From the NCBI RefSeq assembly GCF_022761035.1, contig NZ_JAKWJP010000005.1:463009-527008 (forward strand): 64,000 nucleotides of DNA, given 5' to 3'. The notes beneath the pieces are model-generated. The model saw only the letters and a program-made list of their open reading frames with translations. It did not search any database and was not told where the DNA came from. Every line of letters starts with the position of its first letter. Positions within the stretch are counted from its first letter, which is position 1. A program made the position numbers and the translations under genes. This document shows, one piece after another, positions 9,374-17,568 of this stretch. This DNA comes from Microbacterium sp. SS28. Lineage in GTDB: Bacteria; Actinomycetota; Actinomycetes; Actinomycetales; Microbacteriaceae.

Positions 9374-11229
9374 CCACCCTGCCCCCGTCGAACGGCATCG
9401 CGATGCCGCTGGGCGACGACACGTGGGAGCTCTCAGCCCCCATCGGCGGCCTGCGGATCGAGCTGCGCCTCCCCCCGGGATCCGCCTTTGTGCTCGACGG
9501 GACGGACGAGCTCTTCGTCCTGCCGAGCGATGCGACGGGCCGCACCCTCGTCGGTTCCCGCGTGTGCTGGGCGCTCCCCGTCGACGCACTCGGGGGCGAG
9601 CCCTCGTGGCTCATCGAGGCCGACGGCGCGATCATCGCCGAGCCCGACGACGCGGGGTGGCGCGTCACGGTGGGAGCGGCATCCGCTCGACTGACCCGGC
9701 ATCGCGCCAGGCCGCACGCCGACGTCACGGGCGGCCGGTTCGCGCTCGATCTGCCGGGCGGGGAGCTGCTCGCCGACGCCGCCGCGGGCTTCTACTGGGG
9801 CACGATGCTGCCCTCGATCATCGAGCGGACGACGGGCGCCGACTACCCCGACGCGATCGGCTACGTCCGCAGCACGATGAAGGGCATGTACGCCGGGACC
9901 TACCCCGACGTCGACCACGAGTTCCAGATCAAGGGGCGCATCGCGTGGGGCAGCGACCTCGACCTCGACGTCGTGCGGCGCATGATCGAGCTGCAGCTGC
10001 GGCTCATGCGCGAGGACCCGACGGGACTGTGGCGCGACCCGTGCGCCGTGCAGCCGAACGGCGACCGCGAGTACCACGTGCGGCGGGGCAGCATGGACGG
10101 CACCGAGAACGCCGTCATGTTCCTCGTGACGGGCAACGTCGAGGTGCTCGAGTCGATCTGGCTCTACGTCGCGCGCACGAAGGATGTCGCATGGCTGACG
10201 CGGAGCATCGCCGACATCGAGGGCGCCGCGTACGGCATCGAGCAGCACATCGACGCCCTCGGGCGGCTGTGGGGCGACGTCTACTACGAGGACCAGGTCA
10301 TCAAGGACGGTCGCGAGACGATGGCGCAGGCCCTCGCGGTGCGCTCGTTCGACCTGCTCGGGCAGCTCGAAGACCTGCTCGACCGCTCCGAGGAAGCGTC
10401 GCGGTACCGAGGCGTGCGCGACGGTCTCGCAGCATCGCTCGCGCAGTCGCTGCCCGCCGGCTGGTGGGACCCCGAGGCTTCCCGGTTCGTGGACTGGGTC
10501 GACCGGTCGGGGCGCGTGCACGACCACATCCACCTGCTCGCGAACATCCTGCCGGTACTCGTCGGCGCCGCAACCCCCGCGCAGGAGCGCGCTGTGCTCG
10601 ACCTCGTCGAGCGCGAGCTGCCCGAGTTCCAGCGGTTCCCGACGTTCCTTTCGGCGCGCATCGCGGACTACACGGATGCCGAGATCGGCGACGGGGGACC
10701 ATACGACCTGTGCGCCGCAGGCCGCTATTGGTGCTGGGATGCCGCGTTCTGGTCGTCGCGCGGCGACGGCGCGATGCTGCGGCAGCAGCTCGAGCGGGTC
10801 GCGCGCGAGGGCGCCGGCGACGCGTGGATCATGGGCGAGCGCTACGACATGAGCCACGTCTACTACCTCGACGGGAAGAACTGGCACGGCGCCGAGCACT
10901 ACTACGAGTACCCCTGCGTCTACTCGTGGGTGCTGTTCCAGGACTACCTCGGCGTGCGGCCTGCGCTCGACGCGGATCTGCTCATCGCCCCGCGGCTCGA
11001 GGCGCACGGCGAGGTCGTACTCGGGCAGTCCGCGTATCGCGTGCGCTACCGCTTCGCCCCCGAGGGACTCACGATCGAGAACCTCGCGGATGCCGCGCGG
11101 ACGTTCCGCATCGACGCGAGCGCGCTCTTCCCCTCCGCAGCGCTGCTCGACGGCGAGGCGTACGACGGCTCGCCGCTGCACCTCGGCCCCGGGGCATCCG
11201 TGACCCTCGTCCCCTCCGTCGCGGACTGA
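9370..11229 (+). CDS. Six-hairpin glycosidase-like protein
   Basis: 619 residues starting at GTG inside the mannosidase stop (GTGA, 4-bp overlap), so co-translated with it. A short N-terminal beta-rich region (about 1-120) is followed by a helical region typical of an (alpha/alpha)6 toroid (GFYWGTMLPSI, SMDGTENAVM, RLWGDVYYEDQVIKDGRE, CAAGRYWCWDAAFWSS, NWHGAEHYYEYPC) and a C-terminal beta domain. This is the layout of GH63/65/78-like six-hairpin glycosidases. Acidic residues in DVYYEDQ and DGGPYDL are candidate catalytic groups. No exact CAZy family could be assigned by eye. Coupling to the mannosidase implies action on the same glycan. Confidence 0.75.
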   Translation: MTTLPPSNGIAMPLGDDTWELSAPIGGLRIELRLPPGSAFVLDGTDELFVLPSDATGRTLVGSRVCWALPVDALGGEPSWLIEADGAIIAEPDDAGWRVTVGAASARLTRHRARPHADVTGGRFALDLPGGELLADAAAGFYWGTMLPSIIERTTGADYPDAIGYVRSTMKGMYAGTYPDVDHEFQIKGRIAWGSDLDLDVVRRMIELQLRLMREDPTGLWRDPCAVQPNGDREYHVRRGSMDGTENAVMFLVTGNVEVLESIWLYVARTKDVAWLTRSIADIEGAAYGIEQHIDALGRLWGDVYYEDQVIKDGRETMAQALAVRSFDLLGQLEDLLDRSEEASRYRGVRDGLAASLAQSLPAGWWDPEASRFVDWVDRSGRVHDHIHLLANILPVLVGAATPAQERAVLDLVERELPEFQRFPTFLSARIADYTDAEIGDGGPYDLCAAGRYWCWDAAFWSSRGDGAMLRQQLERVAREGAGDAWIMGERYDMSHVYYLDGKNWHGAEHYYEYPCVYSWVLFQDYLGVRPALDADLLIAPRLEAHGEVVLGQSAYRVRYRFAPEGLTIENLADAARTFRIDASALFPSAALLDGEAYDGSPLHLGPGASVTLVPSVAD

Positions 11230-11233
11230 CCCC

Positions 11234-11302
11234 GTGGAGTTCTTCCCGCTCTCGCGCGTGCGACTCGACGGCGGCTCGTTCGCCGACGGGCTGGTTGGAT
11301 GA
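11234..11302 (+). pseudogene. Remnant start of a GH127-like (beta-L-arabinofuranosidase) gene
   Basis: Four bases after the six-hairpin gene a GTG opens a 22-codon frame reading VEFFPLSRVRLDGGSFADG, then L-V-G and a TGA. The first residues match the opening of GH127/DUF1680 enzymes (PLS-VRL-DGPFADAQ). A normal member is 600 or more residues, so the rest appears deleted, with the join at about 11285-11305, directly before the lipoprotein gene. The spacing and strand suggest it was the third gene of the mannosidase operon. The match is short, so confidence is moderate. Confidence 0.5.
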
Positions 11303-11306
11303 TCCG

Positions 11307-12158
11307 ATGAGCATTCGGTTACGGCGGATCGCGTTCGCGGCGAGCATCGCGGTCGCGGCGGCGCTGCTGTCCGCGTGCGCAGCCGACGCGGGAGACGCGA
11401 CCGGAGTGTCGGTGGACGAGCTGTGCGCGGACGCCCTGGTCGTCGAGTGCCGGCTCGGCGACGGCTCGACGGTCGTCGTGATCGACGGCGACGCACCGTC
11501 CGAGCGGATCACCGCGTTCGCACGCGAGCTTCACAGCGCCACGGCGACGCAGCCCGGCACCGTCGTGCTGCGGGGCAGCGCCCGTGATGCTGTCGCCCTC
11601 GACCCGGAGGTCGCCGCCCCGTCCGCGTGGGAGGCCACCGTCCAGCCGAGCGAGTCCGCGCAGTTCGACGCGGCCCTCTCCGGCATACTCGCCGCTGCCG
11701 CCGTTCCCGGAGCGGCCGGCATCGTGGTGGCGGACGGCTGGCCCTACGTCACGGTCGAGACCCTCGACCAGTTCGAGACCGTGTTCGCCGAGATCTCGGC
11801 GACACCGCTGTTCGAGAACGGCGGCACCTACACGCTCCAGTCCCTCGACGAGCATCTGCGGATCGTCCACGTGCCCGCTCGCACGACGGATGACGGGATC
11901 CTCGAGATCATCGACATCGCGCGCGACCATCCCGCCGCGGAAGTGCTGCTCGAAGCTCCCACCTCGGGGCCGCAGTACCCGCGACTGTTCGTCTCGAGGC
12001 TCTCCCCGGAAGAGGCGCAAGCGCTCGACCTGCGACTGCGCGCACCCCGCCTCGCGACGGCCGACGTCGACGGCTTCCCCCTCGAGTACGTCCTCGGATC
12101 CCTCGGCGAGACCGGCACGACCTACATCGGCGGCACCTTCGGAGCGGTTCCCGGCTGA
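11307..12158 (+). CDS. Lipoprotein, unknown function
   Basis: 283 residues starting MSIRLRRIAFAAS, with a signal peptide ending in LLSAC (lipidated Cys about residue 22). The mature part is about 260 residues of mixed alpha/beta character with two Cys near its N-terminus (ELCADALVVECRLG) that may pair. No enzyme motif is seen. The ATG lies 5 nt after the stop of the GH127-like remnant, with no good Shine-Dalgarno. The gene may have come under new upstream sequence when that glycosidase was lost. Function unknown. Confidence 0.7.
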   Translation: MSIRLRRIAFAASIAVAAALLSACAADAGDATGVSVDELCADALVVECRLGDGSTVVVIDGDAPSERITAFARELHSATATQPGTVVLRGSARDAVALDPEVAAPSAWEATVQPSESAQFDAALSGILAAAAVPGAAGIVVADGWPYVTVETLDQFETVFAEISATPLFENGGTYTLQSLDEHLRIVHVPARTTDDGILEIIDIARDHPAAEVLLEAPTSGPQYPRLFVSRLSPEEAQALDLRLRAPRLATADVDGFPLEYVLGSLGETGTTYIGGTFGAVPG

Positions 12159-12238
12159 CTCGCGGGCTGACGCTCGAGAGGGTGGGGACGGATGCCGCAG
12201 CCGAACCGATGTCGTCGCGGCTCGTTAGCCTTCCTCAC

Positions 12239-12541
12239 ATGGTCTTCGCGAATATCGGCACCCTCGGAACCGTCCCCGGAGCCCGCGATGCGCTCGTCGC
12301 GCACCTCACTCGCCGAAGCAGCGTGCTGTCCGAAATCGGCTGCCTCGCGTACGAGGTCGGCACGAACGACGACGAGCCCGACACGGTGTTCGTGATCGAG
12401 CTGTGGCGCGACGCCGACGCGCACCGGGCTTCGCTCGCTCTGCCCGAGGTGCAGGCCGCCATCGCAGAAGCCCGCCCCCTGCTGTCCGGCGACTTCGGCG
12501 GCTTCCGGTTCGACGTCGCCGGTTCGCCCCTGAGGGATTGA
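12239..12541 (+). CDS. ABM-domain (quinol monooxygenase-like) protein
   Basis: A 100-residue protein of the antibiotic-biosynthesis-monooxygenase fold: MVFANIGTLGTVPGARDAL, then an NDDEPDTVFVIELWRDADAH core and an HRASLALPEVQAAI helix. Such dimeric ferredoxin-like proteins are cofactorless oxygenases or unknowns. The start at 12239 is chosen because the fold begins there. No Shine-Dalgarno is present, but TAGCCT (12226-12231) lies 7 nt upstream, as for a leaderless mRNA. Confidence 0.75.
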   Translation: MVFANIGTLGTVPGARDALVAHLTRRSSVLSEIGCLAYEVGTNDDEPDTVFVIELWRDADAHRASLALPEVQAAIAEARPLLSGDFGGFRFDVAGSPLRD

Positions 12542-12607
12542 TTTCGGCGGGGCCGGGGCCAGGGCAACGGCCGCTCCCCGCGAAGCCCGGTGCGGAAGGA
12601 TGTGGCT

Positions 12608-13165
12608 ATGACGACGAGCATGATCACGGAGTGGCTGCGGGCTCAGCCCACCCTGGCCGGGTCGGCGCCGCCGTTCGATCTGTCGGCGCTGCCGGACCAC
12701 CCCGACGAGCTGTTCGTGACGTGGATCCGGCAGGCCGCCGCCGCGGGTGTCGCCGAGCCGCACGCCGCGACGCTCGCGACCGTGGACGTCGACGGCATGC
12801 CCGATGCCCGCACGCTCATCCTGAAGGACATCTCCCCGGACGGTTGGGCAGTGGCAGGGCCGCGCTCGTCGGCGAAGGGCGCGCAGCTCGCCGCACACCC
12901 GGTGGCCGCGCTCAACTTCTGGTGGCAGCCGGTCGTGCGGGCGGTGCGCGTGCGCGGAGTCGTGCGCGAGGCATCGCCCGAGGACAGCGCGGCGGATCTC
13001 GCGGCGCGCTCGTCGTCGGCGCGGCAGACAGTCGCGGCAGGCGACTGGGTGCTGTGGCGCATCGTGCCGGAGCGCGTCGAGTTCTGGCAGGGCGCACCCG
13101 ACCGTCGCCACACCCGCGTGATCTACGAGCTGACGGATGCCTCGTGGACACGCTCGCAGCAATAG
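12608..13165 (+). CDS. PdxH-like pyridoxamine 5'-phosphate oxidase family flavoprotein
   Basis: 185 residues. The split-barrel FMN-binding core shows ATLATVDVDGMPDARTLILKD (about 55-75), where R-T-L-x-L-K is the FMN phosphate site of PdxH. The C-terminus VEFWQGAPDRRHTRVIYEL (about 155-175) matches the PNPOx dimerisation/substrate motif. It is shorter than a classical PdxH (about 210 residues), so it may be a divergent pyridoxine/pyridoxamine phosphate oxidase or a relative with another substrate. GGAAGGA lies 7 nt before ATG 12608, which decides the start. It is followed by the GH43 gene after 46 bp. Confidence 0.8.
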   Translation: MTTSMITEWLRAQPTLAGSAPPFDLSALPDHPDELFVTWIRQAAAAGVAEPHAATLATVDVDGMPDARTLILKDISPDGWAVAGPRSSAKGAQLAAHPVAALNFWWQPVVRAVRVRGVVREASPEDSAADLAARSSSARQTVAAGDWVLWRIVPERVEFWQGAPDRRHTRVIYELTDASWTRSQQ

Positions 13166-13211
13166 TCGGGCCCGGACCGATTCGCCCCATTCGCCGAACC
13201 AGGAGCAGCGC

Positions 13212-14210
13212 GTGACCGTTGATGAGACATCCGTCCTCGCGGATTTCTGGGTGCATGATCCGTTCATCCTCGCCAACGAGGCGGATCAGACCTACTACCT
13301 CTATACGTCGTCGCCGGATGCTCCCGTCGTCACGGTCTACCGCAGCGGGGACCTGAGACACTGGGCCGGTCCCACGACGGTGTTCGCGATTCCGGAGGGG
13401 TCGTGGGCGAACCCGTCCGAGTCGCCGTGGGCCCCCGAGGTGCACGAGTACGAGGGACGCTTCTACCTCTTCACGACGCTGCACGACTCCACGCATGCCT
13501 TGCCTGCAGTATCCGATGGCGGAACAGAGCTGTCCGCGCGGAACCCCGAGGGCCGGGTGTACTCGCCTGTCGCGCGGGGCACCGTCGTCGGCGTCGCGAC
13601 CTCGCCGCTCGGTCCGTTCGAGCTGCTGGATCCGACAGGTCCGGTCGCTCCGGCCGAGTTCATGACCCTCGACGGCACGCTGTACATCGACGAGTCGGGC
13701 AGCCCGTGGATGGTCTACGCACACGAGTGGGTGCAGCTGCTGGACGGCACGATCGAGGCGATTCGATTGGATGCCGCGCTCGCCCGCGCCGTCGGGAGCC
13801 CGATCCACCTGTTCCGTGGGTCGGAGGCGGCGTTCCTTCGTGAGCGCACGCCGAGTGCGCTCTCACCCGTGCCCTACATCACGGACGGTCCCCAGGTGCG
13901 ACGGCTCGCCAATGGCGCGCTGCTCATGCTGTGGGCGACGTACCGGCGCGACGGCGGAGCATCGGAGTACGTCGAGACGATGGCCATCTCGCGCAGTGGT
14001 GGGCTCGCGGGGCCGTGGGAGCAGCTCGACGTGCTCGTCGACGGAAACGCCGGGCACGGCATGCTCTTCACGACGTTCGAGGGAACGCTCATGCTCGTGC
14101 TGCACCGCGGCATGGGCACACCGCGCGTGCGGGCCGAACTGTTCGAGGTCGTCGAGGACGAGTCAGCCGGTCTGCGCGTGGTCGCCGATCGCTCCGACCT
14201 CTACGCCTAG
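13212..14210 (+). CDS. GH43-type glycosidase (beta-xylosidase/arabinofuranosidase-like)
   Basis: 332 residues forming a five-bladed propeller. The catalytic set is recognisable: general base Asp in WVHDPFIL (about 15), modulating Asp in LDGTLYIDESG (about 155) and acid Glu in YAHEWVQL (about 175). WAPEVHEYEGRFYLF is a typical blade-2 sequence. No signal peptide, so probably cytoplasmic. The GTG start at 13212 has AGGAG 6 nt upstream. GH43 enzymes act on xylose or arabinose linkages; with the GH127 remnant this suggests the wider locus also handled arabinosyl decorations (inference). Confidence 0.85.
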   Translation: MTVDETSVLADFWVHDPFILANEADQTYYLYTSSPDAPVVTVYRSGDLRHWAGPTTVFAIPEGSWANPSESPWAPEVHEYEGRFYLFTTLHDSTHALPAVSDGGTELSARNPEGRVYSPVARGTVVGVATSPLGPFELLDPTGPVAPAEFMTLDGTLYIDESGSPWMVYAHEWVQLLDGTIEAIRLDAALARAVGSPIHLFRGSEAAFLRERTPSALSPVPYITDGPQVRRLANGALLMLWATYRRDGGASEYVETMAISRSGGLAGPWEQLDVLVDGNAGHGMLFTTFEGTLMLVLHRGMGTPRVRAELFEVVEDESAGLRVVADRSDLYA

Positions 14211-14295
14211 GCCCGGGGCGGCGTCGTCTCCTCTTCGTCAGCTCGCGCCCCGTGAGCCACCCGTATCCCGGGATTCGGCAGGGTAGCGTCTGGGC

Positions 14296-14808
14296 ATGGG
14301 TGTCGAGCTGGTCGTCCGCGGCGCCGAGCCGGCGGACGCACGCGGCATGGCCAGGGTTGTCGTCGACTGCTGGCGGGAGACGTATCGCGGACTGATGAGC
14401 GACGCGACGCTCGATCACCCAGACCTTCTCACCCGCCGCGAGCAATTCTGGAACGCTGCCCTCACAGATCCGCGATACAGCGCGAATACTGCGTGTGTGG
14501 CCTCGCACCGGGGTTCCCTCATCGGAGTGGCCATGTCCGGGCCGCCCCTCGACGGCGCGGACGAACGGCGGCAGCTCTACCTTCTCTATGTCTATGCCGC
14601 ATTCCACGGTTCCGGGGCGGGATCACTGCTTCTGGATGCCGTCATCGATCCGACCGCCGCTGCCCAGCTCTGGGTCGCCGACCCCAACCCGCGCGCGCAA
14701 GCCTTCTACCGCAAGCACGGCTTCGTGCAGGACGGGGCCGTGAGGATTGAAGAAGGCGTTCGGTCGATCCGCATGATCCGGGAGGCCGATCCGGCGAAGC
14801 CGTTCTGA
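14296..14808 (+). CDS. GNAT-family N-acetyltransferase
   Basis: 170 residues. VRGAEPADARGMARVVVDCW is the start of an acetyltransferase fold; the acetyl-CoA loop is seen as FHGSGAGSLLLDAV (about 98-111), followed by WVADPNPRAQAFYRKHGF (about 122-139), the classic motif near the C-terminus. The substrate is unknown. TAGCGT (14284-14289) is 6 nt before the ATG and there is no Shine-Dalgarno, so it is probably leaderless. It is convergent with the next gene. Confidence 0.85.
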   Translation: MGVELVVRGAEPADARGMARVVVDCWRETYRGLMSDATLDHPDLLTRREQFWNAALTDPRYSANTACVASHRGSLIGVAMSGPPLDGADERRQLYLLYVYAAFHGSGAGSLLLDAVIDPTAAAQLWVADPNPRAQAFYRKHGFVQDGAVRIEEGVRSIRMIREADPAKPF

Positions 14809-14839
14809 GGCTCCGACGCGCCTCTCGCAGGCTCGCGGG

Positions 14840-15655
14840 TCAGGTCAGGTGGTCGTAGTCGCCGCGTGCCCAGGCGGCGTGGCGGTCGGCCGACTGACGT
14901 ACGATCTCGCGGGCGTTGGTCGGGATGACGTTGTCGAAGTTGCCGTAGAGCCGGTCGAACTCGAAGCGCTCGACGTGCGAGGCGATTCGGTCCACGACGG
15001 CTGCCGAGAGCGGGAGCCGATTGGGGTAGCTGCGCATGAAGCTGACGGAGGTGCGGTCGGGGTTGGCGAAGATCGTGTCGCTGGAGAGCAAGACGCCCTT
15101 CCCCTCCGCGCCGGACGCCCAGTGGATCACGGCGCTGCCCGGGAAGTGACCGCCAGGTTGGGTGAGCGTGACCCCGGGCAGGATCTCCACCTCGCCTGAC
15201 CACAGCTCGATGGCGGGATCGGGCCGCGCAACCCATTGCTGATCCCGCTCGGCGACGAGGACCGGCACATTCCCGAGCGCTCGGCTCCACTCGACCTGCA
15301 CGCCGTACATATGCGGATGGCTCGCGACGATCGCGACGACGGGTCCGAGTTCCAGGATGCCGCGCACGGCCGCCTCGTCGAGGAACCCGATCGGGTCGAA
15401 GAGCACGGAGCCCGCGTCGGTGCGCACGAGCTTCGACTGCTGCCCGATCCCCGCGCCGGGCGAGCTCTTCAACGCCCAGAGATCGAGCTCCCGCTCGACG
15501 AGTTCAGTCCGGTAGCCGGCATCCGTCATCTCGAGAAGGCTCGTCCACACCTGTCCGCCGGCCGGAACCCACTGGCGATCATCTGCGCAGATCGCGCACA
15601 CCTCGACGGGCTCGGTGTGCTCGACCGCGCAGGTCGCACAGATGACGAAGCCCAT
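14840..15655 (-). CDS. MBL-fold hydrolase with N-terminal zinc-ribbon-like Cys motif
   Basis: 271 residues. The N-terminus MGFVICATCAVEHTEPVEVC-AIC has two C-x2-C pairs, probably a small zinc ribbon. The rest looks like a metallo-beta-lactamase fold: VLFDPIGF, VAIVASHPHMYG, LPGVTLTQPGGHFPGSAV and GVLLSSDTIF. The usual HxHxDH signature is reduced to SHPHMYG, so metal binding may differ. ATG 15655 has GAGGAG 7 nt upstream. Substrate unknown. Confidence 0.75.
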   Translation of the reverse strand: MGFVICATCAVEHTEPVEVCAICADDRQWVPAGGQVWTSLLEMTDAGYRTELVERELDLWALKSSPGAGIGQQSKLVRTDAGSVLFDPIGFLDEAAVRGILELGPVVAIVASHPHMYGVQVEWSRALGNVPVLVAERDQQWVARPDPAIELWSGEVEILPGVTLTQPGGHFPGSAVIHWASGAEGKGVLLSSDTIFANPDRTSVSFMRSYPNRLPLSAAVVDRIASHVERFEFDRLYGNFDNVIPTNAREIVRQSADRHAAWARGDYDHLT

Positions 15656-15733
15656 CGGCGTTCTCCTCATGGAAGGTGGTCGGACACGGCACCGCCAGTC
15701 AACCACCGCCCGCAGAGTCTTGCGGCCGAGCGG

Positions 15734-16633
15734 CTACGACAGCACATCGCGGGTCGTGAAGCGCCAGACGGCGAGTGCTCCCGCCACGGCGATCCAGACT
15801 GCTTGCAGGAGGGCGTTGTCGAGGAACGAATCCCACGAGATCGGCGAGCGCAGCAGGTCGCCGAAGTCGAGCCAGCGATCGGTGAACAGGTAGGGGTGAA
15901 CCGCCGACAGCTGCGGGATCTGACCGACGATCTGGGCCGCCACAGCGAGAATCGCGGTGGCCGCCATGGCGCCGACCGGCGCCGTCGTGAGAGTCGAGAG
16001 CAGCACCCCGATCGCAGCAAGCCCCAGCATCGAGACCGACACATACGCGACGACCGCAAGACACCGGACCAGTCCCTCGGCGAGACTCACTTGTGCCCCG
16101 CTCAACAGGGTCAGGGGGCCGGCGCCGAAGAGGATCGCGCCGACGATGACACCCACCGCGACCACTGCGAAGGTCGCGATCATGCAGAACACGGCTGCGA
16201 CGACGTACTTGACTGCGAGGAGCGCCACGCGCCCCGATGGTGCGACCAGCAGGTAACGAAGGGTGCCGAGGCTCGCCTCGCCGGCGATCGCATCGCCTGC
16301 GACGACGCTGATGGTGAGGGGCAGGAAGAGCGGGATCGCGACGGTCAGCGCGGCGAGGCCGACGAAGACGCCGTTGTCGGTGATCTGATCGAGGAACGCC
16401 GGCCCGCGGCCCGCTCGGGTGCCGCCCGCGATCCGCACCGCGACTCCGAGGAGAACGGGGATGAGGCCCAGGGCTCCGAGCATCATCCATGTGCGGAGGC
16501 GGCGGAAGAGCGTCGCCAGTTCACTTCCGAGAAGACCGGGAACGCCGCTCCCGCGCTCCGCAGTGCCCGAAGCTGGCGTCGGGGGCGGCGGCGGTGCGTC
16601 GGTCGGGCGAGGGGCGGCATCATGCGAGGACAT
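15734..16633 (-). CDS. ABC transporter permease (ABC-2 type)
   Basis: 299 residues: a Pro-rich cytoplasmic N-terminus (about 1-35), then six hydrophobic helices between residues 48 and 290. SVVAGDAIAGEASLGTLRYLL (about 110) is the cytoplasmic loop typical of ABC-2 export permeases. It overlaps the ATPase gene by 14 bp and ends the operon LolA-like protein, ATPase, permease. Substrate unknown. Confidence 0.88.
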   Translation of the reverse strand: MSSHDAAPRPTDAPPPPPTPASGTAERGSGVPGLLGSELATLFRRLRTWMMLGALGLIPVLLGVAVRIAGGTRAGRGPAFLDQITDNGVFVGLAALTVAIPLFLPLTISVVAGDAIAGEASLGTLRYLLVAPSGRVALLAVKYVVAAVFCMIATFAVVAVGVIVGAILFGAGPLTLLSGAQVSLAEGLVRCLAVVAYVSVSMLGLAAIGVLLSTLTTAPVGAMAATAILAVAAQIVGQIPQLSAVHPYLFTDRWLDFGDLLRSPISWDSFLDNALLQAVWIAVAGALAVWRFTTRDVLS

Positions 16634-17561
16634 CGAAGCCCTGCCCCGTCAGCTCCACGAATCGGTCCTCGAGGCTCGTCCGCTCGACCGTGATGCCACG
16701 CACGCGCACGCCGGCACGCACGAGGGCCGCAACGATGTCTTCCGGCTCGGGCCCGTGCGAATCGAGCGTTCCCACGAGCGTGAAGGGTGCGGCATCCGCG
16801 GTCTGGATCCCCGCGCTCTCGAGGACTTCTCTCGCCCGCGCGACATCGGGGGTCTGGAGCTCCAGACGGCCCGTGCCGTCACCGCTGCGCAGCTCATCCA
16901 GCGTGCCCGACGCGACGAGCCGTCCCGCGCTCATGATTCCGGCGTGCGTGCACACCTGCTCGACCTCGGTGAGCAGGTGGCTCGAGACGAACACGGTCGA
17001 CCCCTCGCCGGCCAGGGAGCGGATGAGTCCGCGCACTTCGCGCGTCCCCTGCGGGTCCAGCCCGTTCGTCGGTTCGTCCAGCACGAGCAGCTCGCGTGGA
17101 GTGAGCAACGCGTTGGCGATGCCGAGGCGCTGCTTCATGCCAAGCGAATACGCGTGCACCTTCTTGTCGGCCGCCGTGATCAGCCCGACGCGCTCGAGCG
17201 CCTCGTCGACGCGTCGGCGACGGGTGGCGGATCCCGTGCGCCGGCCCGCCGCGTCGAACCGGTGCAGATTCTGCCTCCCGGTGAGGAACGGGGCGAACGC
17301 CGGGCCTTCGACGAGCGCACCCACCCGCGGAAGCACGGTCTGGAGTGCGCCGGGGACGGGCAGTCCCAGGACGTGGACCTCGCCTGCGGTCGGGCGGACG
17401 AGACCGAGAAGCATCCGGATGGTCGTGGTCTTACCCGACCCGTTCGGCCCGAGGAATCCGAAGACCGAACCGTGAGGCACGTCGAGCGCGACGGCATCCA
17501 CGGCAGTCTGCGCGCCGAACCGCTTGGTCAGACCGGAGGTCTGAATGGCGAGGTCGGTCAC
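16620..17561 (-). CDS. ABC transporter ATP-binding protein
   Basis: 313 residues: Walker A GPNGSGKTTT (about 39), Q-loop region, signature YSLGMKQRL (about 139), Walker B LLVLDEPTNGLDP (about 158) and switch His in SSHLL. The C-terminal 80 residues are the extra domain of ABC-2 exporter ATPases. The start is GTG 17561, 7 bp after the LolA-like gene and overlapping the permease gene, so one transcription unit. It powers export or extrusion of an unknown substrate. Confidence 0.92.
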   Translation of the reverse strand: MTDLAIQTSGLTKRFGAQTAVDAVALDVPHGSVFGFLGPNGSGKTTTIRMLLGLVRPTAGEVHVLGLPVPGALQTVLPRVGALVEGPAFAPFLTGRQNLHRFDAAGRRTGSATRRRRVDEALERVGLITAADKKVHAYSLGMKQRLGIANALLTPRELLVLDEPTNGLDPQGTREVRGLIRSLAGEGSTVFVSSHLLTEVEQVCTHAGIMSAGRLVASGTLDELRSGDGTGRLELQTPDVARAREVLESAGIQTADAAPFTLVGTLDSHGPEPEDIVAALVRAGVRVRGITVERTSLEDRFVELTGQGFDVLA

Positions 17562-17568
17562 TGCGCGC

